From Bacillota bacterium (GTDB lineage: Bacteria > Bacillota > Clostridia > Lachnospirales > Lachnospiraceae), in NCBI GenBank assembly GCA_023399455.1, contig JAEWPN010000143.1, positions 1 through 45,017 on the forward strand: DNA of 45,017 bases, in the 5' to 3' direction. Every line of letters starts with the position of its first letter. Within the stretch, counting starts at the first letter, position 1. Positions 26,180 to 35,282 of the stretch are shown piece after piece. Position numbers and translations under genes: made by a program. Below the pieces are notes generated by a model. It was not told the origin of the DNA. It saw only the letters and a list, made by a program, of their open reading frames with translations, and did not search any database.

Positions 26180-28189
26180 ATGCCTATAAGAATTACAGGT
26201 ATGAACTCTGGGTTGGATACAGAGTCTATTATTTCAGAGTTAATGAAGGCCCAGCAGACCAAGGTCGACAACGTGAAGAAGCAGCAGACTAAGCTGCAAT
26301 GGAAGCAGGATGCGTGGAAAGAGCTGAATACGAAGGTGTATTCTTTCTTTAATACCACCCTTAGCAATATGCGTTTTTCGACAGATTACAGCAAGAAGAC
26401 GACGGATGTGTCCAATTCGTCTTATGTCAGTGTTGTAACGGGCAACAGTGCTATGAATGCAACGCAGAAGATGACCATCGATCAGTCGGCGGCATCAGGC
26501 TATCTGACAGGCGGAAAGCTGGATGGAAGCTATACGAGTAAAAGCAAGCTGGCGGACCTGGGCATTGAGGTGGGAAGTTCTTTCAACGTTACGACGAATG
26601 GAAAAACCACGAATATAGAAGTGACCGAAGGTATGACGATAAACGGCCTTTTGACAAAACTGCAGAGTGCAGGAGTGGATGCGAACTTCGATGAAAAGAA
26701 CCAGAGGTTTTATATAAGCGCTAAGAAAAGCGGTGCGGATAATGATTTTACTATTACCGCCTCAAATACGGCAGGGGTAGATGCCCTGACCAAACTGAAG
26801 CTCCTTTCCGGGGATGAACTTAAATCGGAATATGAGAAATATGCAAATATGACGGAGGAGGAAAAGCAGTCGGCTATTGAAACCGAAGTGGCAAAACGTC
26901 TGGCTTCCTATTTAAGCCAACAGACGAGCCTGACGGAATCGATAAGTGATCAGGAAACAGCAATCGAAGCATTAAAAGATAGTTACAGTGCGATGTATGA
27001 AGGAGAATCGATAGACAGTATTAGTTCCAGCGACTTAGAAGATCAGATATCCGTTATAAAGGCACGTATCGAAGAAATAGGAGAACCGGAAGAAGGCTCT
27101 GCGGATGCTGAGGAACTCCAGGAGAAGATGGCGGAACTAGCCGCACTTCAAACGAAAAAGGACTATGTGGATGAATATGAGAATGCCAAGACTAAGCTCG
27201 CATCCACGCAAGCTTCGTTGGACACGGTAAACTCCTATATTACTGATGGCGGTGACAGCGGAAAGATAACAACAGAAGTTACTGCTGATATCGAAGCGGA
27301 AATACAGACGGCTAAAGACGCATTGGCTGGTGGTATAACAGATAGCGGTATCGTACGGATAACCGGTAAGGATGCTAAGATTTCATTGAATGGAGTGGAA
27401 TATACTTCTACCAGTAATGTGTTCGAAATAAACGGGCTTACGATAACGGTAATGGGCGGAGAAGGCGAAGAAGTAACCTTAACGACCAGACAGGATACCG
27501 AGGGTATTTATGATATGATCAAAAGCTTTATCAAAGAATATAATTCTTTGATAAATGAAATGGATAAGCTTTATAACGCAGATTCCACAAAAGGCTATGA
27601 GCCGCTTACGGACGATGAAAAGGATGAAATGTCTGACTCCGAAATTGAAGCATGGGAAACGAAGATTAAGGATTCTATTTTGCGAGGTGATTCCAATCTC
27701 TCTTCCGTTGCGTCCAGCTTGAAGAATATCATGCTTGCAGGTGCGGAAGTAAATGGCACGAAGATGTATCTGTCGAGCTTTGGAATATCCACGCTGGGAT
27801 ATTTTAGTTCGGCTGAGAATGAGAGAAATGCTTATCATATCGATGGCGATTCGGATGACAGCAGCACCGGCACGAATGAAGATAAACTGAAAGCGGCAAT
27901 TGCGGCAGATCCGGATTCTGTTATCACGTTCTTTTCCCAGCTGTCACAGAACCTCTATTCCAACCTGAACAGCTTGACGGCCCGAACAGACTTAAGAAGC
28001 TTCGGCTCGATTTATGATGACAAAAAGATGCAGGAGGATTATAATAACTATACGACCAAGATTAGTGATTTGGAGGACAAGCTTCAAGCTATGGAGGATA
28101 GATATTATAATCAGTTCGCAGCTATGGAGACAGCTTTGGCTAAACTTCAATCCAATCAAAGTGCCGTAACAAGTTTATTAGGAGGTTGA
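26180..28189 (+). CDS. fliD: Flagellar cap protein FliD
   Basis: The 669-residue protein is FliD (HAP2), which sits at the filament tip and folds flagellin subunits. It begins MPIRITGMNSGLDTESIISE, the canonical FliD N terminus, with KQDAWKELNTKVYSF (about 50-64). The middle holds an added acidic coiled coil (about 250-370), and the C-terminal region LEDKLQAMEDRYYNQFAAME is the conserved FliD_C helix. AGGAGG precedes the ATG. It is somewhat longer than many FliD proteins because of the coiled-coil insert. Confidence 0.92.
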   Translation: MPIRITGMNSGLDTESIISELMKAQQTKVDNVKKQQTKLQWKQDAWKELNTKVYSFFNTTLSNMRFSTDYSKKTTDVSNSSYVSVVTGNSAMNATQKMTIDQSAASGYLTGGKLDGSYTSKSKLADLGIEVGSSFNVTTNGKTTNIEVTEGMTINGLLTKLQSAGVDANFDEKNQRFYISAKKSGADNDFTITASNTAGVDALTKLKLLSGDELKSEYEKYANMTEEEKQSAIETEVAKRLASYLSQQTSLTESISDQETAIEALKDSYSAMYEGESIDSISSSDLEDQISVIKARIEEIGEPEEGSADAEELQEKMAELAALQTKKDYVDEYENAKTKLASTQASLDTVNSYITDGGDSGKITTEVTADIEAEIQTAKDALAGGITDSGIVRITGKDAKISLNGVEYTSTSNVFEINGLTITVMGGEGEEVTLTTRQDTEGIYDMIKSFIKEYNSLINEMDKLYNADSTKGYEPLTDDEKDEMSDSEIEAWETKIKDSILRGDSNLSSVASSLKNIMLAGAEVNGTKMYLSSFGISTLGYFSSAENERNAYHIDGDSDDSSTGTNEDKLKAAIAADPDSVITFFSQLSQNLYSNLNSLTARTDLRSFGSIYDDKKMQEDYNNYTTKISDLEDKLQAMEDRYYNQFAAMETALAKLQSNQSAVTSLLGG

Positions 28190-28195
28190 TAGGAA

Positions 28196-28582
28196 ATGGC
28201 GCTGCAAAGTGGATATGCACAGTACAATAATAATCAGATTCTGACTGCCTCGCCCGCTGAACTTACGCTTATGCTTTATAATGGTGCAATTAAGTTCTGT
28301 AATGTCGCAATTGCGGCGATAGAGAAGAAGGATATGGAGAAAGCTCATATCAATATTGTGAAGGCGGAGAAGATAGTTGAATATCTCAGAGTCACTTTGG
28401 ATATGAAATATTCAGTGGCCGAGGATTTTGATAATATATATGATTATTTGGACAGACGTCTGGTAGAAGCGAATGTGAAAAAGGATACTGCGATACTTGA
28501 GGAGATATGCGAGCATCTTCGCTCGGTGCGGGATACGTGGAAAGAAGTAATGCGCCTGAATAGGGAAAAGGGAGTCGTATGA
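28196..28582 (+). CDS. fliS: Flagellin chaperone FliS
   Basis: The 128-residue helical protein is FliS, the chaperone that keeps flagellin monomeric before export. Family signatures are YNNNQILTASPAELTLMLYN (11-30) and the helices following it. FliS also forms part of the flagellin homeostasis loop with FliW in other Firmicutes. It overlaps the next gene by four bases (ATGA), so the two are coupled. Confidence 0.93.
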   Translation: MALQSGYAQYNNNQILTASPAELTLMLYNGAIKFCNVAIAAIEKKDMEKAHINIVKAEKIVEYLRVTLDMKYSVAEDFDNIYDYLDRRLVEANVKKDTAILEEICEHLRSVRDTWKEVMRLNREKGVV

Positions 28583-29052
28583 TAGAAAATTATCTTCAAG
28601 TTCTTGAGCAGAGCTTACATAAAAAAGCGGATATATTGTCCCTAATACAGGAAATCAATCAGAAGCAGGAGCAGATTCTGAAGGAAGAAGGTTCTACGGA
28701 GGATTTCGATGTTACAATTGACAAGAAAGGTAAGCTCATTGAAGAACTAACGAAGCTGGATGAAGGCTTTGAGACCCTGTATCAGCATATCAGGGAGCAA
28801 CTGTCTGCCGGCAAAGAGCAGTATAAGAATCAAATCATCAAATTGCAGCAGTTAATTATAAAAGTAACGGAGAAGAGCGTTGCTATTCAGACGCAGGAAG
28901 CCAGGAATAACAAGCTTGCCAAAGATTATTTTACTATAGGAAGAAAGAATCTGCAGAGAAATAGGACAGCTTCCAAGGCAGCATTGGATTATTATAAGAA
29001 TATGAACAATTCTCAGGTTGTGCAGCCCCAGTTTATGGACAAAAAAAAATAA
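28579..29052 (+). CDS. FliT-like flagellar chaperone candidate
   Basis: The 157-residue, lysine- and glutamine-rich protein is predicted nearly all helical: LEQSLHKKADILSLIQEINQ at the start, KKGKLIEELTKLDEGFETLY in the middle, and a C-terminal ARNNKLAKDYFTIGRKNL. The position right after fliS, with an ATGA overlap, is where FliT lies in many genomes. Similarity to FliT is by position and helical character, not by a clear motif, so the name is provisional. Confidence 0.6.
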   Translation: MIENYLQVLEQSLHKKADILSLIQEINQKQEQILKEEGSTEDFDVTIDKKGKLIEELTKLDEGFETLYQHIREQLSAGKEQYKNQIIKLQQLIIKVTEKSVAIQTQEARNNKLAKDYFTIGRKNLQRNRTASKAALDYYKNMNNSQVVQPQFMDKKK

Positions 29053-29071
29053 AAAAATATATAATCAGCTA

Positions 29072-29098
29072 TAAAGTATCTCAGGTTTGAGCCGATAT
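29072..29098 (+). promoter_or_regulatory. Sigma-28 promoter of flagellin
   Basis: TAAA (29072-29075), exactly 15 nt, and GCCGATAT (29091-29098) form the clearest sigma-28 promoter in the window. A leader of about 120 nt separates it from the flagellin start. Confidence 0.88.
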
Positions 29099-29181
29099 AT
29101 ATTACAAGTAAAATGATTACTTACGAAAATTAATGTTTACAGAGGAAGCGTACGGTCCGAAGAAAACATTACAAAAAAACA

Positions 29182-29199
29182 AGTGGCAGGGAAGCCACT
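29182..29199 (+). promoter_or_regulatory. Upstream CsrA-type hairpin (BS1-like) in the flagellin leader
   Basis: AGTGGC (29182-29187) pairs with GCCACT (29194-29199) as a 6-bp stem with the loop AGGGAA. The bases CAGGGAAG fit CANGGANG. The layout is the same as the upstream CsrA site reported in the Bacillus hag leader. Confidence 0.7.
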
Positions 29200-29201
29200 A
29201 C

Positions 29202-29219
29202 ATATTCAAGGAGGAATAT
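29202..29219 (+). promoter_or_regulatory. CsrA-type hairpin (BS2-like) holding the flagellin ribosome binding site
   Basis: ATATTC (29202-29207) pairs with GAATAT (29214-29219) as a 6-bp stem with the loop AAGGAG; CAAGGAGG fits CANGGANG and contains the Shine-Dalgarno sequence. It is only two bases from the upstream hairpin, so one CsrA dimer could bridge both and block ribosome binding. Confidence 0.75.
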
Positions 29220-29222
29220 ACT

Positions 29223-30053
29223 ATGGTAGTACAACACAATCTTACAGCGATGAACGCTAGCAGAAATTTAGGTATCACGACAAGTGCACAGGCAAAACAG
29301 ACAGAGAAATTATCTTCCGGTTACAGAATCAACCGCGCAGCGGATGATGCAGCAGGTCTTTCCATTTCCGAGAAAATGAGACGTCAGATCAGAGGTCTTA
29401 CACAGGCTTCCACGAACGCTCAGGATGGTATCTCTATGGTTCAGACAGCAGAAGGTGCTTTGAACGAAGTTACCGATATGCTTCAGAGAATGAATGAGCT
29501 TACTGTAAAAGCTTCTAACGGTACTTACACAACTACTCAGAAGGCATACGTTTCTGACGAAATCAATCAGTTGACCTCTGAAATCAACAGAGTAGCTACG
29601 ACTACAAGATTTAACGATCAGGTATTGTTAACTGGCGGATTCTCTTCCACTGCAATGACTCTTCAGATTGGTAACGAGAATGGCGAAACGATGGATGTTA
29701 CCATTGACGCTATGTATGCTACAGATATTGCCACAGAGCTTACCGGTTCGATTGATTGGTCGGATTCTTCCAATGATCCGACAGATTTGATTGATGCGAT
29801 TAAGTCAGGGCTTGAGAATGTTGCATCTCAGCGTTCAGCACTCGGTGCTATCCAGAACCGTCTTGAGCACACGATTAACAACTTGGATAACGTTGTTGAG
29901 AACACAACATCAGCTGAATCCCGTGTACGTGATACGGATATGGCTAAAGAGATGGTTTCTTACTCCAATAACCAGATTCTTGCACAGGCAGGCCAGGCTA
30001 TGCTTGCACAGGCTAATCAGGTTAATCAGGGCGTATTATCCTTACTTCAGTAA
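29223..30053 (+). CDS. fliC: Flagellin
   Basis: The 276-residue flagellin starts MVVQHNLTAMNASRNLGITT and contains KLSSGYRINRAADDAAGLSI (about 32-51), the conserved D0/D1 N-terminal helix. It ends NNQILAQAGQAMLAQANQVN with QGVLSLLQ last. The variable middle is small, so the outer D2/D3 domains are missing and surface features would depend on glycans; Ser/Thr are frequent around 140-185. AAGGAGG lies eight bases upstream of the ATG. Codon choice is strongly biased, as expected for a major protein. A strong terminator follows. Confidence 0.96.
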   Translation: MVVQHNLTAMNASRNLGITTSAQAKQTEKLSSGYRINRAADDAAGLSISEKMRRQIRGLTQASTNAQDGISMVQTAEGALNEVTDMLQRMNELTVKASNGTYTTTQKAYVSDEINQLTSEINRVATTTRFNDQVLLTGGFSSTAMTLQIGNENGETMDVTIDAMYATDIATELTGSIDWSDSSNDPTDLIDAIKSGLENVASQRSALGAIQNRLEHTINNLDNVVENTTSAESRVRDTDMAKEMVSYSNNQILAQAGQAMLAQANQVNQGVLSLLQ

Positions 30054-30081
30054 GAAGTCATATCGCACTAGAACGATTTAT

Positions 30082-30111
30082 AAAAGGGCTGATTCTATCA
30101 GCCCTTTTTTT
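30082..30111 (+). terminator. Terminator after flagellin
   Basis: AAAAGGGCTGAT (30082-30093) pairs perfectly with ATCAGCCCTTTT (30097-30108) around a 3-nt loop and is followed by further T residues. It is a strong intrinsic terminator between flagellin and the glycosyltransferase genes. Confidence 0.9.
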
Positions 30112-30137
30112 CTAAAAAATTTTTGGTGGAAATTGTT

Positions 30138-31313
30138 ATGAAAATTTTAATGTTAGATTGGGATAGCTTCGCTCAGGAATATATTATCGAGGCGTTTCAA
30201 AAAGCGGGATATCAGGTGGAAGTGTTCCCGTGGCCATTTGGAAGGCAGAATATGCGCAATAATAAAGCGCTTAAAATAGAATTGGAAAAGAAATTGCGTG
30301 GTGAATCTTACGCATTTGTCTTTTCCTTAAATTTTTTTCCTGTGGCGTCAGAGGCTTGTTTTTGCTGCGGAAAAAAGTATATTTCATGGGTATATGACTC
30401 TCCGTATTTGCTGTTGTATTCTGAACATATTAAATATGAGACCACGACGGTATATGTTTTTGATAAGACGTTGTGCAGAAAGCTGAATGCTGATGGCGTT
30501 AACAATGTATATTATATGCCTATGGCGGCGCCTGCAGAGCACTATGATAATATGGATAGCGGCGAGGGAAGACACTTTCAGGCGGATGTTTCCTTTGTAG
30601 GCTCGCTGTATACGGAGGAAAATCAGGATTTTTATAAGAAATTCGAAGGGATTAATATCTATACAAGAGGATATCTGGAAGCGATCATTCAGGCTCAAAA
30701 AAATGTTTACGGGGCATTTATGCTGGAAGATTTGCTGAACGAAGCAGTGACGAATGAGTTAAGGCGCATTTGTCCTATTATAAAAGGTGAGGATGAATGG
30801 GAATCGGATCGATGGGTATATGCCAATTACTTTTTGGCGAGAAGACTTACTGGAATACAGAGGGAAGAGATATTAAACCTTATTTCAAATGAACATGAGG
30901 TGAAGTTATATACACCGGCGCAGACACCTGAGCTAATAAAGGTTCAAAACTGCGGACCGGTAGAATATGTAAGCCAAATGCCATATGTTTTTAAAAACTC
31001 TAAAATTAATTTAAATATGACACTTAGGAGCATTCATTCGGGAATTCCACTAAGGGCGATGGATATTATGGGCTGCGGAGGTTTCCTGCTTACCAATTAT
31101 CAGGAGGATTTTTTGGATTTTTTTGAACCGGATGTTGACTATGTTTATTATACGGACAATGAAGATTTATTGAATAAAATAGATTATTATCTCTCTCATG
31201 ATGCACAGCGCGGGCAGATAGCCAGAAACGGCCACGATAAGGTGCTGCTCGGACACACTTATGACAGACGCATTGGAGAGATTCTCGATAGAATAAAAGG
31301 AGAACATATTTAG
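30138..31313 (+). CDS. DUF3880/CgeB-like glycosyltransferase 1
   Basis: The 391-residue protein has an N-terminal DUF3880-type domain (about 1-115; MLDWDSF, FVFSLNFFPV and KYISWVYDSPYLLLYS) and a family 1-type transferase domain. VSFVGSLYTEEN (about 148-159) and LRSIHSGIPLRAMDIMGCGG with FLLTNYQEDFLDFF (C-terminal third) match the nucleotide-sugar-binding part of CgeB-like transferases. The ATG at 30138 has GGTGGA seven bases upstream; an in-frame TTG at 30123 lies before that site. It lies directly after flagellin and may be reached by read-through of the terminator. The donor and acceptor are unknown; flagellin O-glycosylation is likely from context. Confidence 0.78.
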   Translation: MKILMLDWDSFAQEYIIEAFQKAGYQVEVFPWPFGRQNMRNNKALKIELEKKLRGESYAFVFSLNFFPVASEACFCCGKKYISWVYDSPYLLLYSEHIKYETTTVYVFDKTLCRKLNADGVNNVYYMPMAAPAEHYDNMDSGEGRHFQADVSFVGSLYTEENQDFYKKFEGINIYTRGYLEAIIQAQKNVYGAFMLEDLLNEAVTNELRRICPIIKGEDEWESDRWVYANYFLARRLTGIQREEILNLISNEHEVKLYTPAQTPELIKVQNCGPVEYVSQMPYVFKNSKINLNMTLRSIHSGIPLRAMDIMGCGGFLLTNYQEDFLDFFEPDVDYVYYTDNEDLLNKIDYYLSHDAQRGQIARNGHDKVLLGHTYDRRIGEILDRIKGEHI

Positions 31314-31314
31314 C

Positions 31315-32496
31315 ATGCGTATATTGTGGATGGATTGGGATTCCCTGGGAAGGGAAGGGATCTATAATGAATTCAAGAGGCGTGGCTATGAGGTGGAACA
31401 CTTTATACTGAACCGAACGGAAGATATGAGATTGAACCGGGAATATGCGGAGAAGATGATTCGCTTTATGGCAGGGGAAAATTTTGATCTTGTATTTTCC
31501 TATAATTATTTTCCGGTGGTTTCTATAGCCTGCAATGCCTGTAGGGTGAAGTATGTCTCATGGGTGTATGACAGTCCGGTAGTGGCGTTATATTCCAATA
31601 CGATTGTTTTTCCCTATAATTATGTCTTTATATTTGACAAAGCTGCATATCTGGACTTGTTAAAGCTTGGCATCAATACGGTGTATTATCTCCCGATGGC
31701 TACGGACATCAAGACATATGACGGCTACGAGATGGATCAGAGCATTTACGATGTTTATGCCGCACCTATCTCCTTTGTCGGTTCTACCTATAGCGAGAAG
31801 AAGCACCGATTGTATAACCGGCTGCAGAATGTAGACGACTATACCAGAGGCTATCTGGAGGGGATTGTTCAAGCGCAGAAGAAGCTATATGGAGAGCTGA
31901 TACTGGAAGAGCTGTTGACGCCGGACATCATGGAGGAAATAGAAACGGTGCAGCGATGGACGATGAACGAAGACGGTTTCGAGCGTCCTGCATGGGTTTT
32001 CGCCCAGTATTATTTAGCGAGACGGGTGACCACGCTGGAACGGCGGGAGATTCTTCAAATGTTGTCGGAAAAGTACCGCATGGTTTTATATACGAATGAA
32101 AAGACGCCGCATTTGCCAAAGGTAGAGAATAGAGGACCTGCCGGACGGCTTAGGGAATCCGTATATATTTATCGCTGCTCTGAAATCAACTTGAATATGT
32201 CGCTTCGAAGCATCGTCTCGGGAATGCCCTACAGAATATTCGAAATCATGGGAAGCGGAGGGTTTCTTTTGTCCAATTATCAGGAGGATTTTCTGGAATA
32301 CTTTGTGCCGGGAGAAGACTTTGATTATTATACCAGCTATGAAGACTTGATGGAAAAGGTGGAATATTATTTATCTCATAAGAAAGAACGGAAGGAAATC
32401 GCCCGCAACGGATATGAGAAGATAAAAAAATATCATTCCTTTGAAAAGCGACTGGATTTGATTCTGGATATTATAAAAGAAGAAAGAAAATATTAA
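31315..32496 (+). CDS. DUF3880/CgeB-like glycosyltransferase 2
   Basis: The 393-residue protein is a paralog of the preceding gene with the same domain order: MDWDSLGREG, FSYNYFPVVS and KYVSWVYDSPVVALYS in the N-terminal domain, ISFVGSTYSEKK, and FEIMGSGGFLLSNYQEDFLE in the transferase domain. Both contain YTRGYLE followed by IVQAQKK or IIQAQKN. The ATG lies one base after the previous stop; GGAG is inside the previous gene. The pair suggests two sequential sugar additions or different acceptor sites on flagellin. Confidence 0.78.
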   Translation: MRILWMDWDSLGREGIYNEFKRRGYEVEHFILNRTEDMRLNREYAEKMIRFMAGENFDLVFSYNYFPVVSIACNACRVKYVSWVYDSPVVALYSNTIVFPYNYVFIFDKAAYLDLLKLGINTVYYLPMATDIKTYDGYEMDQSIYDVYAAPISFVGSTYSEKKHRLYNRLQNVDDYTRGYLEGIVQAQKKLYGELILEELLTPDIMEEIETVQRWTMNEDGFERPAWVFAQYYLARRVTTLERREILQMLSEKYRMVLYTNEKTPHLPKVENRGPAGRLRESVYIYRCSEINLNMSLRSIVSGMPYRIFEIMGSGGFLLSNYQEDFLEYFVPGEDFDYYTSYEDLMEKVEYYLSHKKERKEIARNGYEKIKKYHSFEKRLDLILDIIKEERKY

Positions 32497-32512
32497 GTAA
32501 TGGGGCTGTAAA

Positions 32513-33607
32513 ATGGGTATATTAGGTGTTAATAATAAGGTACTTAGCATTATTGAAAAGACAAGAAACGCCTTGGAGACAGGGGAAATGGCTGTGGAAA
32601 ATTTCCCCATGGAGGAGGTTTCGAGTTTATTGGAAAACACGCTGGGACAATCTTTTTGGTCCTGTATTACGAGTGAGAAAAAAGACGGCTATGAAAAAAT
32701 ACCTGCTGTATATATGAGACTGTTTCGCTATCTGGTCGAACAAAAGGACTTGCAGGGGTGTGCAGGCTTGCTCGAAGTGTTTGAGATGCAATATAGAAGC
32801 ATATATGATGCCTTGGGAAAATATGAAGTGTATCAGGAAATGATTAGAGAGATGGGAGACGCATGGTCCAAACAGCAGTATATACTTCATGAAGAAAGAC
32901 AAGGGCATTGGGAAGGGCATGAAGAACCGTTAGCGGGTGTGCGGGGGGTTGTTTACACCTGTCTGTTCAATAAAGAAAGACAGGTAAAGGAGCCGGTATA
33001 TAAAAATGCTTTTTGGGATTATATATGCTTTACAGACCAAGAGGACAAATGGGGGGAAAAGGAGGGGGTCTGGCAGTTTCGCAAGGCGGTGAATCCCCAA
33101 AATTGGAAACCCGGTTCACTTACGATCTATTATATGATAAATTCTCATAAGCTATTTCCGGATTATGATTTCAGCATATGGATAGCGCCCGAAATGCACA
33201 TTGTGGGTGAATTGGAGCAGTGGTATGAGGTATATGGTAAGAATTCCTCTTTTCTGGCATTCCCGGATTATAAAAACGACAATGTCTACGACCTCATTTT
33301 TACATCGATGAATAACGATGATATGAACATTGCGGGCAGACAGAAATTTTATAATTATCGAAAGGAAGGCTATCCGGAACATTACGGGCTGATAGATACG
33401 CGGTGTATATTTCGAAATCACAGGGATGAATTATTATGTCAGGTGCTGGATGACTGGTGGGAAGGCACGGCAAAAGACTTAATATACGGTAAGTATTGCT
33501 TTAACTATGCTGCATGGAAGAGAAATTTCAGATTTGCACTCTGCAATCAATTTATTGAGAAAAATTATTATATTACCAACACGGAACTGGAACTGGGAAA
33601 AGAGTAA
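32513..33607 (+). CDS. DUF616 (TOD1/MUCI70-like) glycosyltransferase candidate
   Basis: The 364-residue protein has an unrecognised helical N-terminal part (about 1-140). After that, VVYTCLFNKERQVKEPVYKN, DYICFTDQED, YYMINSHKLFPDYDFSIWIA and MHIVGELEQW resemble the DUF616/TOD1-MUCI70 glycosyltransferase-like family. In that family the conserved Asp/His residues near HKLFPDYD are thought to be part of the active site. It follows the two CgeB-like genes by 16 nt, in the same direction. Confidence in the general class is fair; the specific reaction is unknown. Confidence 0.6.
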   Translation: MGILGVNNKVLSIIEKTRNALETGEMAVENFPMEEVSSLLENTLGQSFWSCITSEKKDGYEKIPAVYMRLFRYLVEQKDLQGCAGLLEVFEMQYRSIYDALGKYEVYQEMIREMGDAWSKQQYILHEERQGHWEGHEEPLAGVRGVVYTCLFNKERQVKEPVYKNAFWDYICFTDQEDKWGEKEGVWQFRKAVNPQNWKPGSLTIYYMINSHKLFPDYDFSIWIAPEMHIVGELEQWYEVYGKNSSFLAFPDYKNDNVYDLIFTSMNNDDMNIAGRQKFYNYRKEGYPEHYGLIDTRCIFRNHRDELLCQVLDDWWEGTAKDLIYGKYCFNYAAWKRNFRFALCNQFIEKNYYITNTELELGKE

Positions 33608-33635
33608 TATAAAGAAAATTTGAGAGGGAGCAAAT

Positions 33636-35258
33636 GTGACGGAGGTAATCTGCTACACAAAGCATTTATTAGCCGGAGAAGAATGTACTTTATCATTTAT
33701 GGATATTTTATTGGATGATACGTGGGCGGAAGGAGATATTCGATATCCCGAATTCCTTTGTGCCGAAATAGGCTGTAAAAACACAGTCCTTCAGGAAAAG
33801 AAGGATTATGAATTTCTGTTGAGGATTGCGAAATGCTATCCGGTTAAAGCAATCGGGACAGGCACTGAAGAATATTCTTACATTTTACCGGAGGACAATT
33901 GGGAATCTTTTCGGACAGATTGCTATGTAACGGGGAAATATCAAAAGGAACTGTTGGACTCAGGATACTTTGATCCGGTAGTAGAGGCTCTTCTCGAGCG
34001 GGCGGCGGCATCACAATATTGGGAAAGTGGTGCTGCGTGGCTTGAGAAGATGATCGGGCATGCTCCGGAATATTATATGATAGATGACAATACACGTCCT
34101 ATATTAGTTTATAAGACAAACGGTATTGCCTATAATTTACTAAATATATTTGCGGAAGAACTGGCGCATTCGTTGATCTCGTCCGGGCAAAGAGTCGAAG
34201 TATTTGATGTGCAGGAGGAGGGAACGCAGGCGCTCACTCGCTTTATCGGGATGCGGTTTAAGGCGGTTATAGGGATACAGAGCTATTTATTCATGGTCAT
34301 GATGCTGGATGAGGTTACGCTGATCCATGATTTAATTACTGGTCCTAAATATAATATGATATTGGATCATCCGGCATTTTTGAAGGAAGCGTTCTCCAGC
34401 GTTCCTAAGGATTATCATTTACTCCTTCACGACAGGAATTATCTTGTGTACGTTGACCGGTATTTCAAGAATATTGGCAGAAGCTATCATTTTTCTCCTG
34501 CCGGAGTGATGCCTGATAAATTGTATGACGGCAAAAAGAAGTATAATATTTCCTTTATCGGAACTTATCATGATTACAGGGAGCGTTTGAGCGTGATTAA
34601 GGGATATGGTCGTAAGAACAGATTCTTTGCGGCACGTTACATGCGTATTATGAGAAGAAAACCTAATTTGACGGCAGAAAGTGCTTTTCAAAAGATGCTG
34701 GATTATTATGGGCTACAAGTGAGCGACGAAGTGTTCTGTGATTCGTTTAACGAATTCAGACAAGTGAGCTATTGTATTATGCTGCATTATAGGGAAAAAG
34801 TAATCAGGACCTTGCTGGATGGAGGAATTCGAATTGATGTTTTCGGAGATACATGGAAAGAATCCCCTTTTATTAAGCATGAGAATTTCATACATCACCC
34901 GTCGGTCAATGTGGAGAAAAGCTTGGAAGTAATGCAGCGGTCTAAGCTTTCCCTTAATATTATGTCGTGGCATAAGGACGGCTTTACGGAAAGAACCGCT
35001 CATGCATTGCTGTGCCATTCCGTGTTATTATCCGACAAGAGCACTTATTTGATGGAGAATTTCACAAATGGAGAAGAATTAATTCTCTTTGATCTGGAAA
35101 GATTGGAAGAATTGCCCCAGCTTGTTAAGTCTTTATTGGCTGACGGTGCAAAGCTTGAGAAAATTGCACAGCGAGGATTTGAAAAAGCGCTTCAGGAGCA
35201 TTTGTGGAAACACAGAGGAGAAGAACTGCTTTCTATAATAGAAGGAAATGAACAGTAA
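33636..35258 (+). CDS. Family 1-type glycosyltransferase with long N-terminal extension
   Basis: The 540-residue protein has a novel N-terminal part (about 1-150). The rest resembles the CgeB-like pair: ILVYKTNGIAYNLLNIFAEE, YNMILDHPAFLKEAF, YNISFIGTYHDYRER, IDVFGDTWKESPF and a C-terminal RTAHALLCHSVLLSDKSTYL with FTNGEELILFDLERLEELP. These are typical of sugar-nucleotide-dependent transferases of the Glyco_trans_1_2 type. The start is a GTG at 33636: GAGGGAG lies just upstream, while the ATG at 33634 is followed by TGA. It sits in the glycosyltransferase run after flagellin. Confidence 0.7.
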   Translation: MTEVICYTKHLLAGEECTLSFMDILLDDTWAEGDIRYPEFLCAEIGCKNTVLQEKKDYEFLLRIAKCYPVKAIGTGTEEYSYILPEDNWESFRTDCYVTGKYQKELLDSGYFDPVVEALLERAAASQYWESGAAWLEKMIGHAPEYYMIDDNTRPILVYKTNGIAYNLLNIFAEELAHSLISSGQRVEVFDVQEEGTQALTRFIGMRFKAVIGIQSYLFMVMMLDEVTLIHDLITGPKYNMILDHPAFLKEAFSSVPKDYHLLLHDRNYLVYVDRYFKNIGRSYHFSPAGVMPDKLYDGKKKYNISFIGTYHDYRERLSVIKGYGRKNRFFAARYMRIMRRKPNLTAESAFQKMLDYYGLQVSDEVFCDSFNEFRQVSYCIMLHYREKVIRTLLDGGIRIDVFGDTWKESPFIKHENFIHHPSVNVEKSLEVMQRSKLSLNIMSWHKDGFTERTAHALLCHSVLLSDKSTYLMENFTNGEELILFDLERLEELPQLVKSLLADGAKLEKIAQRGFEKALQEHLWKHRGEELLSIIEGNEQ

Positions 35259-35282
35259 AAAGAGAATGGTGGGCGCGAACAT

